A DNA stretch of 64,000 nt from Tamarix chinensis (Eukaryota > Streptophyta > Magnoliopsida > Caryophyllales > Tamaricaceae), in NCBI GenBank assembly GCA_030549775.1, contig CM060174.1, forward strand, positions 23,610,693 to 23,674,692, given 5' to 3'. The translations under genes and the position numbers were made by a program. Position 1 is the stretch's first letter. Each line of letters begins with the position of its first letter. The notes under the pieces were generated by a model, which worked only from the letters and a program-made list of their open reading frames with translations, searched no databases and was not told where the DNA came from. Of the stretch, positions 31,590 through 44,815 are shown piece after piece.

Positions 31590-32330
31590 TGGTAGTATCT
31601 CATGATCCTTTTGATAATGAGGAACTAGCATAATTAATAATGGAACCAATCATCGTAGATATTTTTAATGATATTTCTACTATTACAAATAAAGAGACTT
31701 TTAGATGTTCTTGTAAGTATGTTACATATTTGCAAGAGGAAGATACTTAAGATGTGAAGATATTTATGACAATTTTGTGTACAAAAAAATTCTTAAACAT
31801 TCAAACTATGGCATACATGGGGGACAAGGCAACAAAACCATGCAAATACCTCATTTTCATAGCACTTACTGTAAACCCTAGGCTATCATATGTAATTTAG
31901 GGTTTTATAGCTTGTTATTTCATGTATATGCATTAGTCAGTTTAATGTTTGTAATGTTTTAAATAATTCCATTTAATTAGGCATTGGATTACTTTTTTCA
32001 AAGGATTTTTACAACTAAAAATAAATACTGTAATAACTAATGGTTGTATGCCAGCATACAAGTTGGTTTCTAATAGCCAGTTTAGTTGTTAAACAGATAA
32101 TCCTTGTTTGTAATAGCTTGGCATAAGTAATACATATACTCATTGTTTCCCTTTGTATATGATAAAGAGTTTAACCAAGTTGAGTAACATGAGGATTATT
32201 TTTCTATTTCATGAGATTAACCTTCTTCATTGGAATGGTTGGAGTAATCATATCTAGAAACCCATTTGAATGTTTAATTGAAGAACCTTCAAAGTTCACA
32301 CCATTTATAGATAAATATTTGTTTAAGACT
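31590..32330 (+). mobile_element. Family-2 pol end and 3' LTR
   Basis: 31,600-31,745 encodes SHDPFDNEELAXLIMEPIIV, TNKETFRCSCKYVTYLQEED, the pol C-terminus. The following LTR-like stretch matches the reverse complement of 54,390-54,960 over several hundred bases (shared: gctatcatatg, atagcttgttatt, tcatgtatatg, aatagcttgg, taaccttcttcattgg-type end). The two copies continue together past 32,330 into the antisense relic, so that relic belongs to the unit or lies inside the same LTR end. Confidence 0.55.
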
Positions 32331-32333
32331 AAA

Positions 32334-32622
32334 TCATCTTATTCCATTTCTATCAAAATAGAGCAACTTCACTTCTAAACATTCCCATGGATTCATATCT
32401 TCAACTACATCAATTATATTATCAAATATAGGTTGAATTTTCATTCCATTAAATTTTCCCACTTTTTTATGATGATCTTCCCTTTTTAGATTGTTGAGAC
32501 GTTCCACACATAGCAAGGCACATAGTTGTGCACATGTTCGTAAAACAATGCACTAGAGCACAAACCAAAGCCATAATCCATTTTGCACAACTGTGTGCCA
32601 ACACTCATAGCCTTGCATGTAG
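32334..32622 (-). pseudogene. Antisense coding relic, copy 2 part b (unidentified)
   Basis: A minus-strand frame open for 60 codons (32,334-32,516) reads CVERLNNLKREDHHKKVGKF, NGMKIQPIFDNIIDVVEDMN and PWECLEVKLLYFDRNG. A related text occurs on the plus strand at 54,290-54,400 (HLVDVVQRMMPWEWIR) next to the other copy of the same LTR, and near 29,000 on the minus strand (KVGKFNG-like). The similarity is at protein level, which suggests former coding function. The gene was split by insertion of LTR F; the upstream part is at 35,974-36,349. I cannot name it. Confidence 0.45.
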
Positions 32623-35600
32623 TGTAGCACCCCTAAATATTGAATATAAGAAATTTACTTTAAAGACAATGTGCAAGAATTTATAAAAGATAAACCAGGG
32701 AATGTTACTGGCACATTAACTATGAGAGAAGTGTAATCATCATCAAGTATATACCTAATTCAAGGCAAAATGGAACAACTAAAAAATAATGCATTCTCTA
32801 CAATTAATGCAACATTTCTATGATAGCAATAACAAGAATATTAATATAGATCAAAGGGAGAGTTTACAAAATTCAAATACCGAGATCAAAGTGAAGAGTT
32901 CAAATAACCAGAAAGAACTAAAAGCACACCAACATGGAGGGAAAAAATCTAATAAGTTTTTCCACCTCTTAATTAAATGATACTATAACTCTCAAACCCC
33001 AAGAAATGGCTAGCTACTGGCCTATAGTATCATCCTTAACATTTTCTAGTTGAGAATCATAACCTTGCAAATTGTCCTCCACATACCTAACTAGAAGTCG
33101 GATCATCATAGTGACCACAAAAATGTAGTATTAGTACAGTAAAGTACTAAACAAATAGACTACCTAAAATATGGTAAGGGCTCATGATGCACATTGAGGT
33201 CACATAGTAGCATTGTGATAGAATAATAACATAATATAACACTTAGGCTCATGAAAACAATATAACAAGGCAAACTTGCATGGAAATCATGGAAGAATAA
33301 TAATTCAAATCATGCATTAGAATCGCATAATGTAAACCATATTACAATAATCTTCCTTTAGTGACCACATAATTTTAGTTATTAAGATAATTTAATCTAC
33401 CACACCCAGTTCTCCACCATAAATAAAATTTATGGTAGAATACTCATACAATGTCATACCACACCAACCACACAGGGTCTGGATATATCAAAAGGGTTTT
33501 TCTCTAGGTATACCTCTCCCACTATAGATCGAGAGCACCTAATGAGAGGGCTACCAAATATTAGGATACCACACATGGTCAAAGTACATTAAAGGGGCTT
33601 ATACTAGGATACTTCACCGACCACACCTTGAATGCCTCCACCGCAAAGGCTAAGAAGTTGTGATACCACACACATCTAAGCAATGGATAATATGAAGTGC
33701 TAGGGGCTTGTATTGGGAAACCTGACCCTCTCGTACTAGACAAAGATTACATGTTGGTCTACCATAGTATAATATTATGCCACAAAGATATGCCTATACC
33801 CCCTACCAACTACAAATCAGTAGAGAAGAAAATAGGTACTCAAAGAAAAATATATAACACAAGGTGAGCTACCTACTAACTCTCAACTAGCTACCTTGAG
33901 AGAAGGAGAAAAAGGCTCGAACGAAATCTTAATCCACTAATTATTAATTACCAAGTAATATCACAAATTACTAACTAACTATAAAAATATCCAAATCGGA
34001 TGTTTTCAAATAATAACACCAAAAACGTCTTATAACATGAAAGCCACCAATTGAGTGTCTAGAGATTATACCAAACTTAACCAAATCAAGGCCCAAAATG
34101 TCATCATTTTGATCCATATTAATTTTAGGTTAACCATGGTTGGAATCATAATTAAAATGTTGCAATCACATATAAACATTAATATAGAAGGCCCCATAAA
34201 AATATATTAATTAATAAGGTAATTTAATGAAAATAGGAAAACCAATCTATCGATCCCTAGGACCAACCAACTAGCCTAATCATACCAGACCTGAACAAAA
34301 AAAATAGTGAACTAGTGGACTAGATGATTCCACCGATCAAGTTTTCTTAGGAAACCAATCAACTGGTTTAACCAAACCAGTTGATGGGTCTAACTAAAGA
34401 AAAACCACTCTAGTCACAAGGCAACAAGTCGATGGGTTTGGTAAATCGATCAACTGCTCATATGAACCAGTCTATTGGTTTACTAAACCAATTGACTACT
34501 CTTGTACCATAATCAATCAAAACTCCCAAACCGATTAACTTGTCTGGACAAAACAACACCCTAACATATAATCCATATGTCAACACTTCACCTAATTTTA
34601 CCATATTAACCCTAGTATGCTTATAAGTTATAAAACACATAATAAGTCATGTTTAACACATCAAATCACATGCATACATGGTAATATTGGCACTTAAGAA
34701 AACCACCCTAAATAACAACCAAAATGAAGCATAATAGTAGGGAATTAGAAACATAATTTAAACCTTAAGAATAAACTTTACCACATGGTCAAATCCAAGA
34801 ATACACTTAGCTCATGAAAAATAGAGAAATATACCAAAAAAATAGAACCACAACAAATAATAAAATGCCTTATTCACATTAAATATAAGAATGTCTTGTC
34901 TCCAATTAATTTTTCTAGCACAAATAAACTCCTAAAAAGATGGCTATCTACTACCACCTTGATTTATAAGTGAGTTAAGAATCAAAATGATTAATAATAT
35001 GTTCCCCAATCTTAATAAAATGAAATTAGAAGAAGAAGAAAAATGGCATAACACAACCTTAGTCTCAAAACTAAAAAAAAAAACAAGGTCTTCAACCTTT
35101 CTTAAAACTTTAACCCTTCCTTGATTAAGAGAAAAAAGGAAAACCAAAATCAAAGATTAAGAGAAGAAAGAAGAGATAAGAATTTGAATAAGGATAAGGA
35201 AGAAGAGGAATGCCTTGATTTTTCAGGTAAATAAGAAAAAATGAAAAAGTGGAGAATGTTAATCACTTGGGAAATTTTCACAAAGGTAAAGGGAGAGTAT
35301 TAGCAAATGCAGATGATAAGGAGTGAGTTGAATCGGCAATGGAGTATGTAGGGGGGATTTTTGTTTGACACATACAAGAAAAAAAGAGAGAAGACTAACT
35401 TAGGTTGATTGTGGGAAACCAAGCTATAAGGAGATCACAAGTTGAGGTGTGGTAGGTAAGGTGAGACAAGAAAGAGAGATAAAAGAGATATGGTATGTCA
35501 GAGAAGCGATTTAGAAAGTTAAACATGTAGCCATAGCTTCCAAATGAGTGAAAAAAGTGGGGGGAAGAGAGAAGAAGAAAAATGTCTTAAAAATTACTTT

Positions 35601-35968
35601 GGGAAAATTTTAACTAAATAAAATGGTAGAGTAATCTAAATAATGTAAAAATAATTCCACAACACTTGAATATGATTATTAGTAATAATAGATTCTAATT
35701 AGATCATTTCATACACATTAGGAATAGATTCGAATTATAAAAGGATCTAAAACTACATGACACCCAGCCGATCGGTTTGAGCAAACCAACTAAATAAATT
35801 ATAAGGAAATAAAATTACTACTTCCTAAGCTTACCAGTTGATCGATTAGTGCACCAAAAATTCATAACTTTATTGAAATGTTAACCCCTTTCCAAAAAGG
35901 AAACTCATTTATTTTATATCAAAATAATTTTAAATACAATTTAAAGGATTTTAGGATGGGGTATTACA
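32623..35968 (-). mobile_element. LTR F: complete 3.35-kb solo LTR with TGTAG target-site duplication
   Basis: The plus strand starts TGTAGCACCCC (32,623) and ends GGGGTATTACA (35,968). The 5 bp on both sides (32,618-32,622 and 35,969-35,973) are TGTAG. Read on the minus strand it starts TGTAATACCCCATCC, like LTR E, so it is taken as minus-oriented. A purine-rich segment on the plus strand (34,950-35,580) corresponds to the pyrimidine-rich 5' part of A and E. Instead of CCGGTCCACCGG trios it carries decayed copies of AACCGGTCGACCGGTT near 34,320-34,500 and 35,765-35,850. No internal region: a solo LTR. It is a divergent branch of the family. Confidence 0.85.
34320..34500. repeat. Cluster of AACCRRTCRAYYGGTT-type palindromes in LTR F
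   Basis: Examples: AAACCAATCAACTGGTTT (34,352), AAACCAGTTGATGGGTCT (34,375), AACCAGTCTATTGGTTTA (34,465), AAACCAATTGACTACT (34,485). Further copies at 35,765 and 35,831. All look like decay products of AACCGGTCGACCGGTT. Confidence 0.65.
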
Positions 35969-35973
35969 TGTAG

Positions 35974-36349
35974 CCATGCGCATACCATACACGTCTTCTT
36001 TAGTGAGACTTTACTTGGGTGTATATCAATGGAAATGTTGCATATTACCTCGTACATCATCAATAGATCTTTTAATCTTCAACTCTAGCATTGAAGATAT
36101 GCTACAATCAAGAGACCTTGAAATCTTTGAATAACCTCTTGAATATTCAACCCCAATGCCACTAAACTTCTTACCCTCTACTATTGCATCTTTAATAATA
36201 AAAGGGAAATGATCAACCTTATCTTCCTTCTTTAGAGTGATTCTCTTATTACTGCAACATATTTGAATATAACCCATATATTCAATGACACCACATCTCA
36301 CAAACACCTTTATTCCTCCCTTCAAATGAATCCTTCCATTTAACTTCAT
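35974..36349 (-). pseudogene. Antisense coding relic, copy 2 part a (unidentified)
   Basis: A minus-strand frame of 107 codons (36,026-36,349) reads MKLNGRIHLKGGIKVFVRCG, GYIQICCSNKRITLKKEDKV, DHFPFIIKDAIVEGKKFSGI and RSLDCSISSMLELKIKRSID. It ends at a stop after QHFH, but the homologous frame goes on with YTPK-SLTKEDVYGMRM up to the insertion site of LTR F, and resumes at 32,622. The similar text at 29,410-29,750 shows that it is an old dispersed sequence. I do not recognise the family. Confidence 0.4.
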
Positions 36350-37069
36350 CCTCTATCATTAATGATGCACTACCTATCACTCTTTATCAAGATGGCAGTT
36401 ATTCTAACTCTAAAATTTTAGAGTATAACCTCAATACCTTACCAACTTAACCTTCTTTATTTTTCATTCCAAGAAACATTTAAGAAGAGTGAACCCATCT
36501 ACAAAATTGAATTCCTTTTTCCTCTTCTAATATTTTCTCTACCTCCCTCTTGTTTTCATTGATAAGTAAGAAAGGGTTAGATATAGCAAAAAGGTTGAGT
36601 GGTTCCGTAGAGTTATCCTTTGGGCATGGTATGTTCATTTTTCCCTTTTTATTTCAAATTTGGATATGTAAAAGTCATTCACAAATTTTTGATTTAAAAC
36701 TTATTGTTTTTGAGGTTTTGAAAGCTAAGGAGTTCACAAGTTCAGTTTTCTTGTTTGAGGGATGTTTTCTTGTAGCAAGCAAGTCATTCTTACATATGAA
36801 ATGTGTTATGATCAATCTTGCATGTTATGGAATCCTTAAAGTTTGATGTATATGTTGGTATGCATATATGGAATTATAGAAATGATATTGAATGGTTAGA
36901 CTATGCATTTTGAAAGAAAATCATGAATCCTGAGCAAAGATTAATTAATGTTGAAATATGTAACTATTATAAGCTAGAAATGTGTTATGTGACTTAGAAC
37001 ATGTTTTGATACGGTATGATAAACAATTATAAGCATGACCTACATGAAAATGACTATTTGGTGTTGTTA

Positions 37070-37330
37070 AAGGGAAAACCAATCGACTGGTTCTAGAATA
37101 GTTGATTGGTAGGGCAGTACAGACCTGGGTTGGTCTTGCTCTCCCCTTAAACCGATCGACTTGTTGGGTAGAGCTGATAGACTAATCTATGAACAGTTGA
37201 CTGGGTTGTCCAAACTGATCGACCAGTTTAAGGGAAGTTTGTTCTGGTTGAGCCAAACCAATTAACCGATTGGTCTAATTAATTGACTGATTGGGCCAGA
37301 CCTATCGACTACTTTAGTTGATTTGTGTAA
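37070..37330. repeat. Cluster of AACCGGTCGACCGGTT-derived palindromes in LTR G
   Basis: AACCAATCGACTGGTT (37,078), AAACCGATCGACTTGTT (37,149), AACAGTTGACTGGGTT (37,196), AAACTGATCGACCAGTTT (37,214) and CAATTAACCGATTGGTC (37,259). At least six copies lie in 260 bp. Confidence 0.75.
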
Positions 37331-38089
37331 TTTTGTTCTCCTCGATTTGGATATGCTTTGAGATTGTCAATGGCATTTTTATATGACTATTTAAAGGATA
37401 AAATACATATATTACCATAGATTAATGAACTAATTAATGGATTGAATGGACCATGATTTATAACATACTCAATGGGCAATGTAAAGGTTTGAAGGGTGAA
37501 CCACACATGAAATGTAAGGGTTTTTAAGAAAAAGGGTTATGAAATACGGAAAGTGTTTGGATTGACTAATATAATGACTGTGATTATTATTGAACAAGTA
37601 TAAATGAAAATCCCACATATGTTTAGGGATGGAAAGAATTAATATGGAAGAAATATGCAAATGTCTTGTTTACTCTTTATATGGGCCTTGTGTGATCATG
37701 TAACCTCATGAATAATTTACTAATCATGTAAAGAAAAAGACAATCAAGCTATATATGGGTCTAGGTTACCTGATCCTTGATTATCTACTGAGGGTTAGCC
37801 TACTTCAAGCATTTAATGGTGCCTTTGGAATTTGCCTTCAGGAAGGATTCTGGTACATCTCGGTGCCTTATATACTTTAGACACTAATAATGTACTAGGG
37901 GGTATTGATACCAAAGGGTCTGTTTACCTAGGTGGTTAGCTTCAACCTAGACTTATGTCCATTATAGTTAGCTTTGACTTAGACTTATTTCCATTGTGGT
38001 TATTGGCTTCAACCTAGAATTTATGTCATTTGGCTTGAATAGGCTTTTATGGTATGTGAGACCATGGGAGTATGCACAACCCATAGCTC

Positions 38090-38400
38090 AATGATGAATA
38101 ATTGGATAGTGATTGGAATGAATGGCTGGATGATGATAAAAGTTGGAATGAATACTTGGGTAATTATTTGAATGAGTAATTGGATAGTGATTGGAATGAA
38201 TGGATGGATGATGATAATATTGATAAAAATTGGAATGAATACTTGGGAAATGATTTGAATGAGTAATTGGATAATCATTGGAATGAATGGCTTGATGATG
38301 ATAATAATGATAAAATTTGGAATGAATAATTGGGTAGTGATTTGAATGAGTTATTAGATAATAATTTGAATGAATGGTTTGATGATTACCTGTATAAGTA
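38090..38400 (+). repeat. Minisatellite with a unit of about 80-90 bp in LTR G
   Basis: The phrase tggaatgaat(g/a) followed by gatgatgata recurs near 38,117, 38,198 and 38,281, with tttgaatgagtaattggat(a) between. About four imperfect copies. Confidence 0.7.
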
Positions 38401-39120
38401 TATGGATTAAAAATGGAATAAGTAATTGGACTATGAAAATGTGCATAATACATTCTAAGTTGCCTGATTTATGTAAGATGCAAATCTTAATGCATTACCA
38501 AATCATGATATAATAGGCACACTCAAATATAAGGCTTTGGCATGAAACATGTTAAGTATGATTTCCATGATATGATACAATCTTGTATGCTTGTGATTTC
38601 CATTAAGGAGGTAACTTAGCTTACTCAGTATCTAGCATACTAATGTGCCTGTTTGATCAGTTACCTACTCATTCCCATGAGCATAGGACCATTTGTAGGA
38701 ATTTAGGGATGACAATTAGTTGGCCTACCTCATCTTGGGTTCAGGGCTTGAAAGCATGGGCATCTGAAGATTTTCTGATATTTGTGACGAACCATAGTTT
38801 TGGAACCACGCCTTAACTTGTTTTATACTATAACAACCTTCTATTCCTATTTAATCATTCCCCTATATTTGACTATGTCGGGGACCATCAAGGTCATTTG
38901 TTGTAAGCGTTTTTTAAAATTTTTATATAACATGATCTTGCACACTCTACTTTTTTCTTGGTTTGGTTTTCAACCATATATCTAATATGGGACAGGCGGC
39001 TGACATCTATCATGTTTTAGATACGACAGTATCACCCCGTTTTTTCTAAGTACGATTAGTATTTTATGCTTCCACGCTATTTTAAATTGAAATTTTTTAA
39101 TAATGAAAATTGAGTAAAGA

Positions 39121-42100
39121 GAAAATTTCTTATTAAGCCTGATTTAATGGCTAAAGTTTGAAAAATACTATTTATTTAATTAATATTTTAGCAACTTAAG
39201 GTTAATTTGGTTATTTTAAGTCTAATCATGCTTATTCTTCCATTAACCCTGCTTGTGTCATCAGTGAGGTGATGAATTCATGATTATATTGTGATTAATA
39301 TTAGCCATGAAGATCAAGAAGAATACTTACTACTCTTTAATGAACATTGATATTACATTCAAACATTCAAGTTTTAATCCCAAAATTTGATATCTTAGAA
39401 CTTAGGTTATATATAGATAAATGATTCAATATTTTATATCAATTTGTACTTGAGATTTCGAATGAACATTATGGAAATATATGTGAAAAATTAAAAGCCG
39501 AGACTAAGTTCACTTCCATCATCAAGATGGAACTTAAAGCTAAGGCTAAGTTATCATTATTGGGAAAGACAAATATGTATACTTATGTAAAAATGATCAT
39601 AACTTATTTAACACTTCAAATTTTTGATATCTAAAACTTACATTAGCAATAAGAAATCTTAAAATTCAATTTCATAACAAATAGGTCTGATAACTCTTAT
39701 CTAATAAATAGCAATTTATCATGACATTTGACAAAAAAAATTGTGGTCATGAGAATAACTAATTTAAAGCATCTTTCATATAAAATAATTACCAAATTAT
39801 GAATAAACATTCAATTATAATGCCCTTAAGCTTCATAAGATCATTCTATATGAATCTTATTTATTTAAATACTCATATTAAGCTATAAAATTTATGAAAT
39901 CCCTTAAACCACCTATATTATGCTTCATAAAATCATATTAGTAGTTGGGTAAGATTAACCTTACTTGAACTTAAGCAAATAAAATTACTGGAAATGAAAG
40001 AACATGCACAATTAAGATCTTCAAGAACTGAATGCCAAACTCATTAAATTTAAGATCAAATAACCATATTACTTTCATAGGATAATAAGAATATTGAAGA
40101 GAAAATAAAAGGAGATTATTCAACCAACCTTAGTTGTTAATGCTTATAGAGGAGCTTCACATTGCTCTAATGGTTGAAGATGGTGGCATGGAAATTGAGA
40201 GAATGAATTGGCTATCGGTGGTGAATTTAGTAGGATAATTCGATGGACGAACACATGGTAGAGGGAGGTTCACACTAAAGAGAAACAAGGGAGATTAACT
40301 TAGTTTTTCATGATTGTTTCTAATCATGAAATAGGAAAATTAAGGGGAGGGGTAGGTGGCTTGAGTTTCACTTGTGAGATAGGAATATAGCTAGGAGAAA
40401 GGTGAATGAAGGGAAAAGGGAGAGGAACTGTGAGATAGGAGAGAGGATATGTGAATGGTTGAGAGGGGACGTTAAAAGGATGTAGATAGCGATTTAATGA
40501 ATAAAATGGTAACATTTTCATTAGGAGTTAAGCCACATTGAGGGGATGAGGGGAGAGGTGACATCCTAGGATTAGTATATAGGTCCAATATTAGTTCTTG
40601 AGGAATATGGTAGTTGAGACTAAATCTATGGAGATAAAGGTAAATATCATGCAAAAAAGTTAAGCTTGAGAGGCTTATTTAGCGTATTTATTTGTAAATA
40701 ATAAAATAAAATAAATTTATTTTTTAATTTTTGAAAACTGAAATAAAATATATCATTAAAGTTTCATAAATTTTCAATAATTAAAAAGATTTTTTGAGGC
40801 ATAAAACTAGATAAAAACGTAGTAAGATGAAAATGATATTTTTGGTTAAAATCTTTATTTATTTTCTTTCAAAGTAGTGAAGAGATTGAAAACAAAATCC
40901 AAGGAATCCAAATATTAACAATATATAATGATCTAGGATAAGTTAAATGGTCAAAAGTGGATCGAAATATCTCACAAAACAAAGTTTTGAGTAAGGATAG
41001 AAATAATTGAATGAAACATTTTCAATTTTTTTACTCGGCTTTGAGTTTCATTTTTTAGATGATAAAATTTTAAAAGTAGTGTATTAACACCAAAAAATGC
41101 CTTAAAAAGTCAATATAAGCCAAGTGATGAAAGTAAAGTAATAAGACGAAAAATTCCACTTTAAACCATGTTCTTAGTTCAATTATTCAAGGTGAGGAAC
41201 AAATTAAAGTCAAACTTTGTGAAGCACATGGTCAACTCTAAAGGTCAAACCTAAAATATATGCCAACCAATCGTAGGAAACCAATGGAATTGTCCAATAA
41301 ACTATTGGATGGGTTTAGGAATCACAATAGAAAGAAAAACAAATTGATTGAAGGAATTAGTTGAATACTTTAAGGAAACCAATTTACTTATTAAGCTAGT
41401 TAAGTGGTAAAAGGTTGATTCCTACCACCTAAAAGGTAATTTAACCAATTGACTAGTAGGCCCCAACTAATTGACTAATGTAACTAGCTAACTGGTTCCA
41501 TGCTTCACTAGTTTATTGTTTCAACTGAACTCAAGTCCCACCATTCAAGACATATACATGCATTTACATGATCAAACTAATCACATACCAAAGACTACAC
41601 ATCCTATCCAATAACTCATACATATAATGTAACATAAACAATGACTTACTCATTTTTCATTCAATCAAAGGTATAAAATCATGCATTATTCTATATATTC
41701 TCATATATAGATTCAATACATAACAATCATGTTCATATGCTTCCCATATCATTCTATACTCATCTTAACTCATGAAATCATGCCACAACATAATAACATA
41801 CATTAGTCATCAAATTTAGCATAAAGACACATCAAACATGCTCCCAACTAAAAAATTATACATATGGTCAAACAATTTAAGATATGTTATTTCATAATTC
41901 AATAAAAACATCTTAGACACTAGAAATCACAAGTGACATATCAAAGGGAAGAAAATTTATGTATGGTAGAATTTTTTTTGGATGAATTAAAAAAAATCGA
42001 TGTGATTTAATGTAATTGATGTTTAAAAGGTAAAGATATGAATGAAAAAATACCCAAAGTAATTATTTAAAATAGCTTTGAAATTATTACATAGATAAAT

Positions 42101-42430
42101 TTCAAAGGATCTATAATAAGTAACAAATATATAGACTTTACTAGACAACTCTTGTATAAACTCAGCCCAAATTAATGAAGAAGGTCTATTAATTTACCAC
42201 TCATATAGAATTGAAAAAATAAGAGAGAAATCACACATAGAACCCATTTTATTAAAACTCAAATTCCACCATTACAAACCCTAACCAATTGAACTCCCAA
42301 ATCCTTATAAAAAAACATGAAACCTTAACACCTTAATTGAAACCCTACTATTATAATTTATCTAATTCTTTTTTTCTATTGAATATTTGTGTGGCTTGTG
42401 TGAAATACTTAATTTTGTCAGTATGTGCAT
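39121..42430. other. AT-rich region with LTR remnants, no gene
   Basis: A purine-rich stretch at 40,180-40,560 followed by an AT-rich segment (40,680-40,800) resembles the 5' part of a minus-oriented long LTR. Decayed palindromes (AACCAATCG, AACCAATTGACTAGT, TAACTGGTTCC) lie at 41,270-41,510. Near 42,436 the plus strand reads TTGATATCAAAT, a very weak primer-site candidate for the gypsy element whose gag begins downstream. No limits could be set. Confidence 0.4.
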
Positions 42431-42929
42431 AAATTTGATATCAAATATTTGGTTAGTTATCACAATCACACACTAATTACTTGATACACAAATCACCCAT
42501 TTTCTTCATCAGTTCTACTTCTTTGAACAAGATTCAATCGAGACCTCATCAATATCTCATCAAGAACCCTCTAAGTTGAAGTATTTTCATTCTATATTAA
42601 ATATAAATGCATGATTTTGAGTGGCTACTATATCTATGTTAAAAGTGCATCAAAATATGAAAAAGGAGGATAAAGTTGATTCATTAATGGCTTAAATTCA
42701 ACAAGTTCCTCAAGTGATTTCTATATAAGATGCGAGGCATAATGATAGATGGTTTTGAATTGAAGAGATGACATATAACCATGTGCACACCTATAATAAA
42801 AGAGAATTTGGTGTAGGAAGAAGGCAATGAGGAAGATTAAACCTAAAACCACCTACTGGAGCAAATCGATTCATGATGTTGATAAGGAGAGAATTGATAA
42901 TAATTGGAAGGGTGATTCAAGTGCAAGGT

Positions 42930-43772
42930 CACCCATAATTATGCAAATAATGTAATTTGATTTAATCTTCATGATTTTTCAGGTAATATGGATCCCAAAT
43001 TCTATTTAGATTAGAAAAGAATGATGGAGGCAACTTTTGATCTCAAAGAACTAGATGACGAGATGAGATACAAATAGTTGGTTTTAAAACTCATGAAATT
43101 TGCTAAAGTATGGTTAAAAAATTTGAATAAGTAAAGCGTTATCGAGGATAAGTCCAAGAGAAAGTCTTGGGAATACTTGAAGAATCATATTGGAAGAAAG
43201 CTTATGCTTTGTGATTACGAGTAAGAAAACTACATTAAAATGGCTACACTCATGTAATGGTTTGTGAGTGTGAAAATATATGTTCGAGATTTTGAGAGAT
43301 TAGCATTGGTTTGTGATGTGTATTAGAAAAGTAGAAAATTTAGGGGTTATTCCTTGGAGTTATCAAATTTAATGTAAGAAAGAATCTTGAAGTATGCATA
43401 TATGGTATGATGGAAGAATTAGTGAAATTGGCCTTGAAGTTTGAGAAGCAATTGAAGAACAGCAAGATGACTTCTAAGCTATGATCTTCTATAATGTACA
43501 AGCCCAAACCTAGTGGAAAATTGATTTTTGAAAAAAAAAAGTAGGGGAGGGGACGAAATTAAAAACGGAAAAGAAAATATAGGAGAGAATGCTAGAAAAA
43601 ACTTCTTCAAGTTTAGAGGCTACACACTTTGTAAGATATTGTCCTAACTCAAATGCATTAATGTTGAGAGAAATTTCTAGAACAAAGCCATTTAGTGATG
43701 ATGAAATTGAATAAGAGTGTGAAATGAACTATGGTGTAGAATGTGCATATGATAAAGAAGGCCAAAAGTGTT
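42930..43772 (+). pseudogene. gag of gypsy element Z (cut by LTR B)
   Basis: In plus sense: DFSGNMDPKFYLD, MMEATFDLKELDDEMRYK, LVLKLMKFAKVWLKNLNK, SWEYLKNHIGRKLML, ENYIKMATLM, SVKIYVRDFERLALVCDVY, then LAYMV-like text and LALKFEKQLKN. This is the full order of a plant chromovirus gag core. A C-terminal acidic stretch (DDEIEXECEMNYGVECAYDK) follows, and the coding sequence is interrupted at 43,772 by LTR B. Without B the text goes on as EGQKCYIMERVLQVHQWS into the protease at 47,037. About eight stops are present over 280 codons, so it is old. Confidence 0.75.
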
Positions 43773-44455
43773 TGTAACACCCCAAAAATTTACTACTAAA
43801 AATTTTTGTTTGATCAAAAGGTTTAACGGAAGCAAAATAACAAAACTATGAATTCTGGGGATATTTCGCCACACTTAGTACTAGACTGGCTCACTCCTAC
43901 CATTCCAGTGCCAAGTGCTAAGGCTCAAGAGGATAATAATCAAACATAAGTCAATACTTCAAACGAGGATTCATAAAAAAAATAAAAATAAATAAAACTA
44001 AACCATTCATCATACTGAAATCAGAGTGTGTTTAAAAGAGTTATAATCCAATGAGTAAGTAATTAAAGTTTCCAAATACAGAAAATAATGTATGATAGAA
44101 TAGAACTAAAATAAAACGACACACAGTAAAATGAAATGAAAGATAGAATCTGGCCAAGTCACTCTCAATCCCCACCTGATACCTCATAAGTGTCGTAGGC
44201 ATTGAAGATATCATCTCCTACCTACACAAACTCAAGTGGGTCATCTGCTCGTGGGAATGAGAAACACCCATGAAACGGGTGCTCAGTACGCAATGTACTT
44301 CCATGAAGCTAAGGCCAAACATATAAGGCATATAACACAAGCATGATCATATAGAAAACATACAACAATACAGATAGTGAAGGTTGGACTATGGTCCAGA
44401 TAAACATATTCTTTAGATATATGATCAATATATTCATTTCACACATACTCTTTAT

Positions 44456-44815
44456 CAATCCACGCAAGTGCGGGAAACCCACTATTATAGCCAATGGATC
44501 AGAAACGTATAGACAAAACACCACTAGTTTTACCAGTGGATCAGTCCCCAGGGCAAAGTGCTCCTAGCCACTATTATGCCGGTGGATCGGTCTAGCCCCA
44601 ACTCTCATGATGTTCCACTGTAATTACATAGTATCTTCCTCATGATATATTGTAAATTAGGGTTTGGTTTATTGATCTTGGGATCCCCCACTCTTATATC
44701 CAGTGGATAGGAAATATACTAGGCAAAACACTCCAAGCCACTATTATATGTCGGTGGATTGGTCTCTAGGGCACCCCGGCACCTGGCCACTATTATGCCG
44801 GTGGATTGGTCTTCA
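44456..44815 (-). repeat. Two higher-order hairpin-motif units in LTR B
   Basis: CCACTATTAT(A)GCC.GTGGAT.GG variants at about 44,479, 44,525, 44,572, 44,690, 44,740 and 44,795. The two trios start about 221 bp apart. The hairpin arms are mostly decayed (CCAATGGATC, CCGGTGGATCGG). Confidence 0.8.

Larger units (their letters stand above)
36530..39120 (+). mobile_element. LTR G: degenerate, 5'-truncated member of the long-LTR family
   Basis: The 3' part shares with LTR A the order: ttacttagcttactcagtatc, a short spacer, ctactcattcccatgagca, then about 300 bp later agtatcaccccgttt and a weak end near 39,120. Palindrome copies of the F type are at 37,070-37,330, and a minisatellite is at 38,090-38,400. 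The 5' start was not found, and neither end has a clear target-site copy. Confidence 0.5.

Noticed and set aside
38021..38453. His/Tyr/Ile-rich minus-strand frames
   Set aside because: They are translations of the minisatellite in LTR G.
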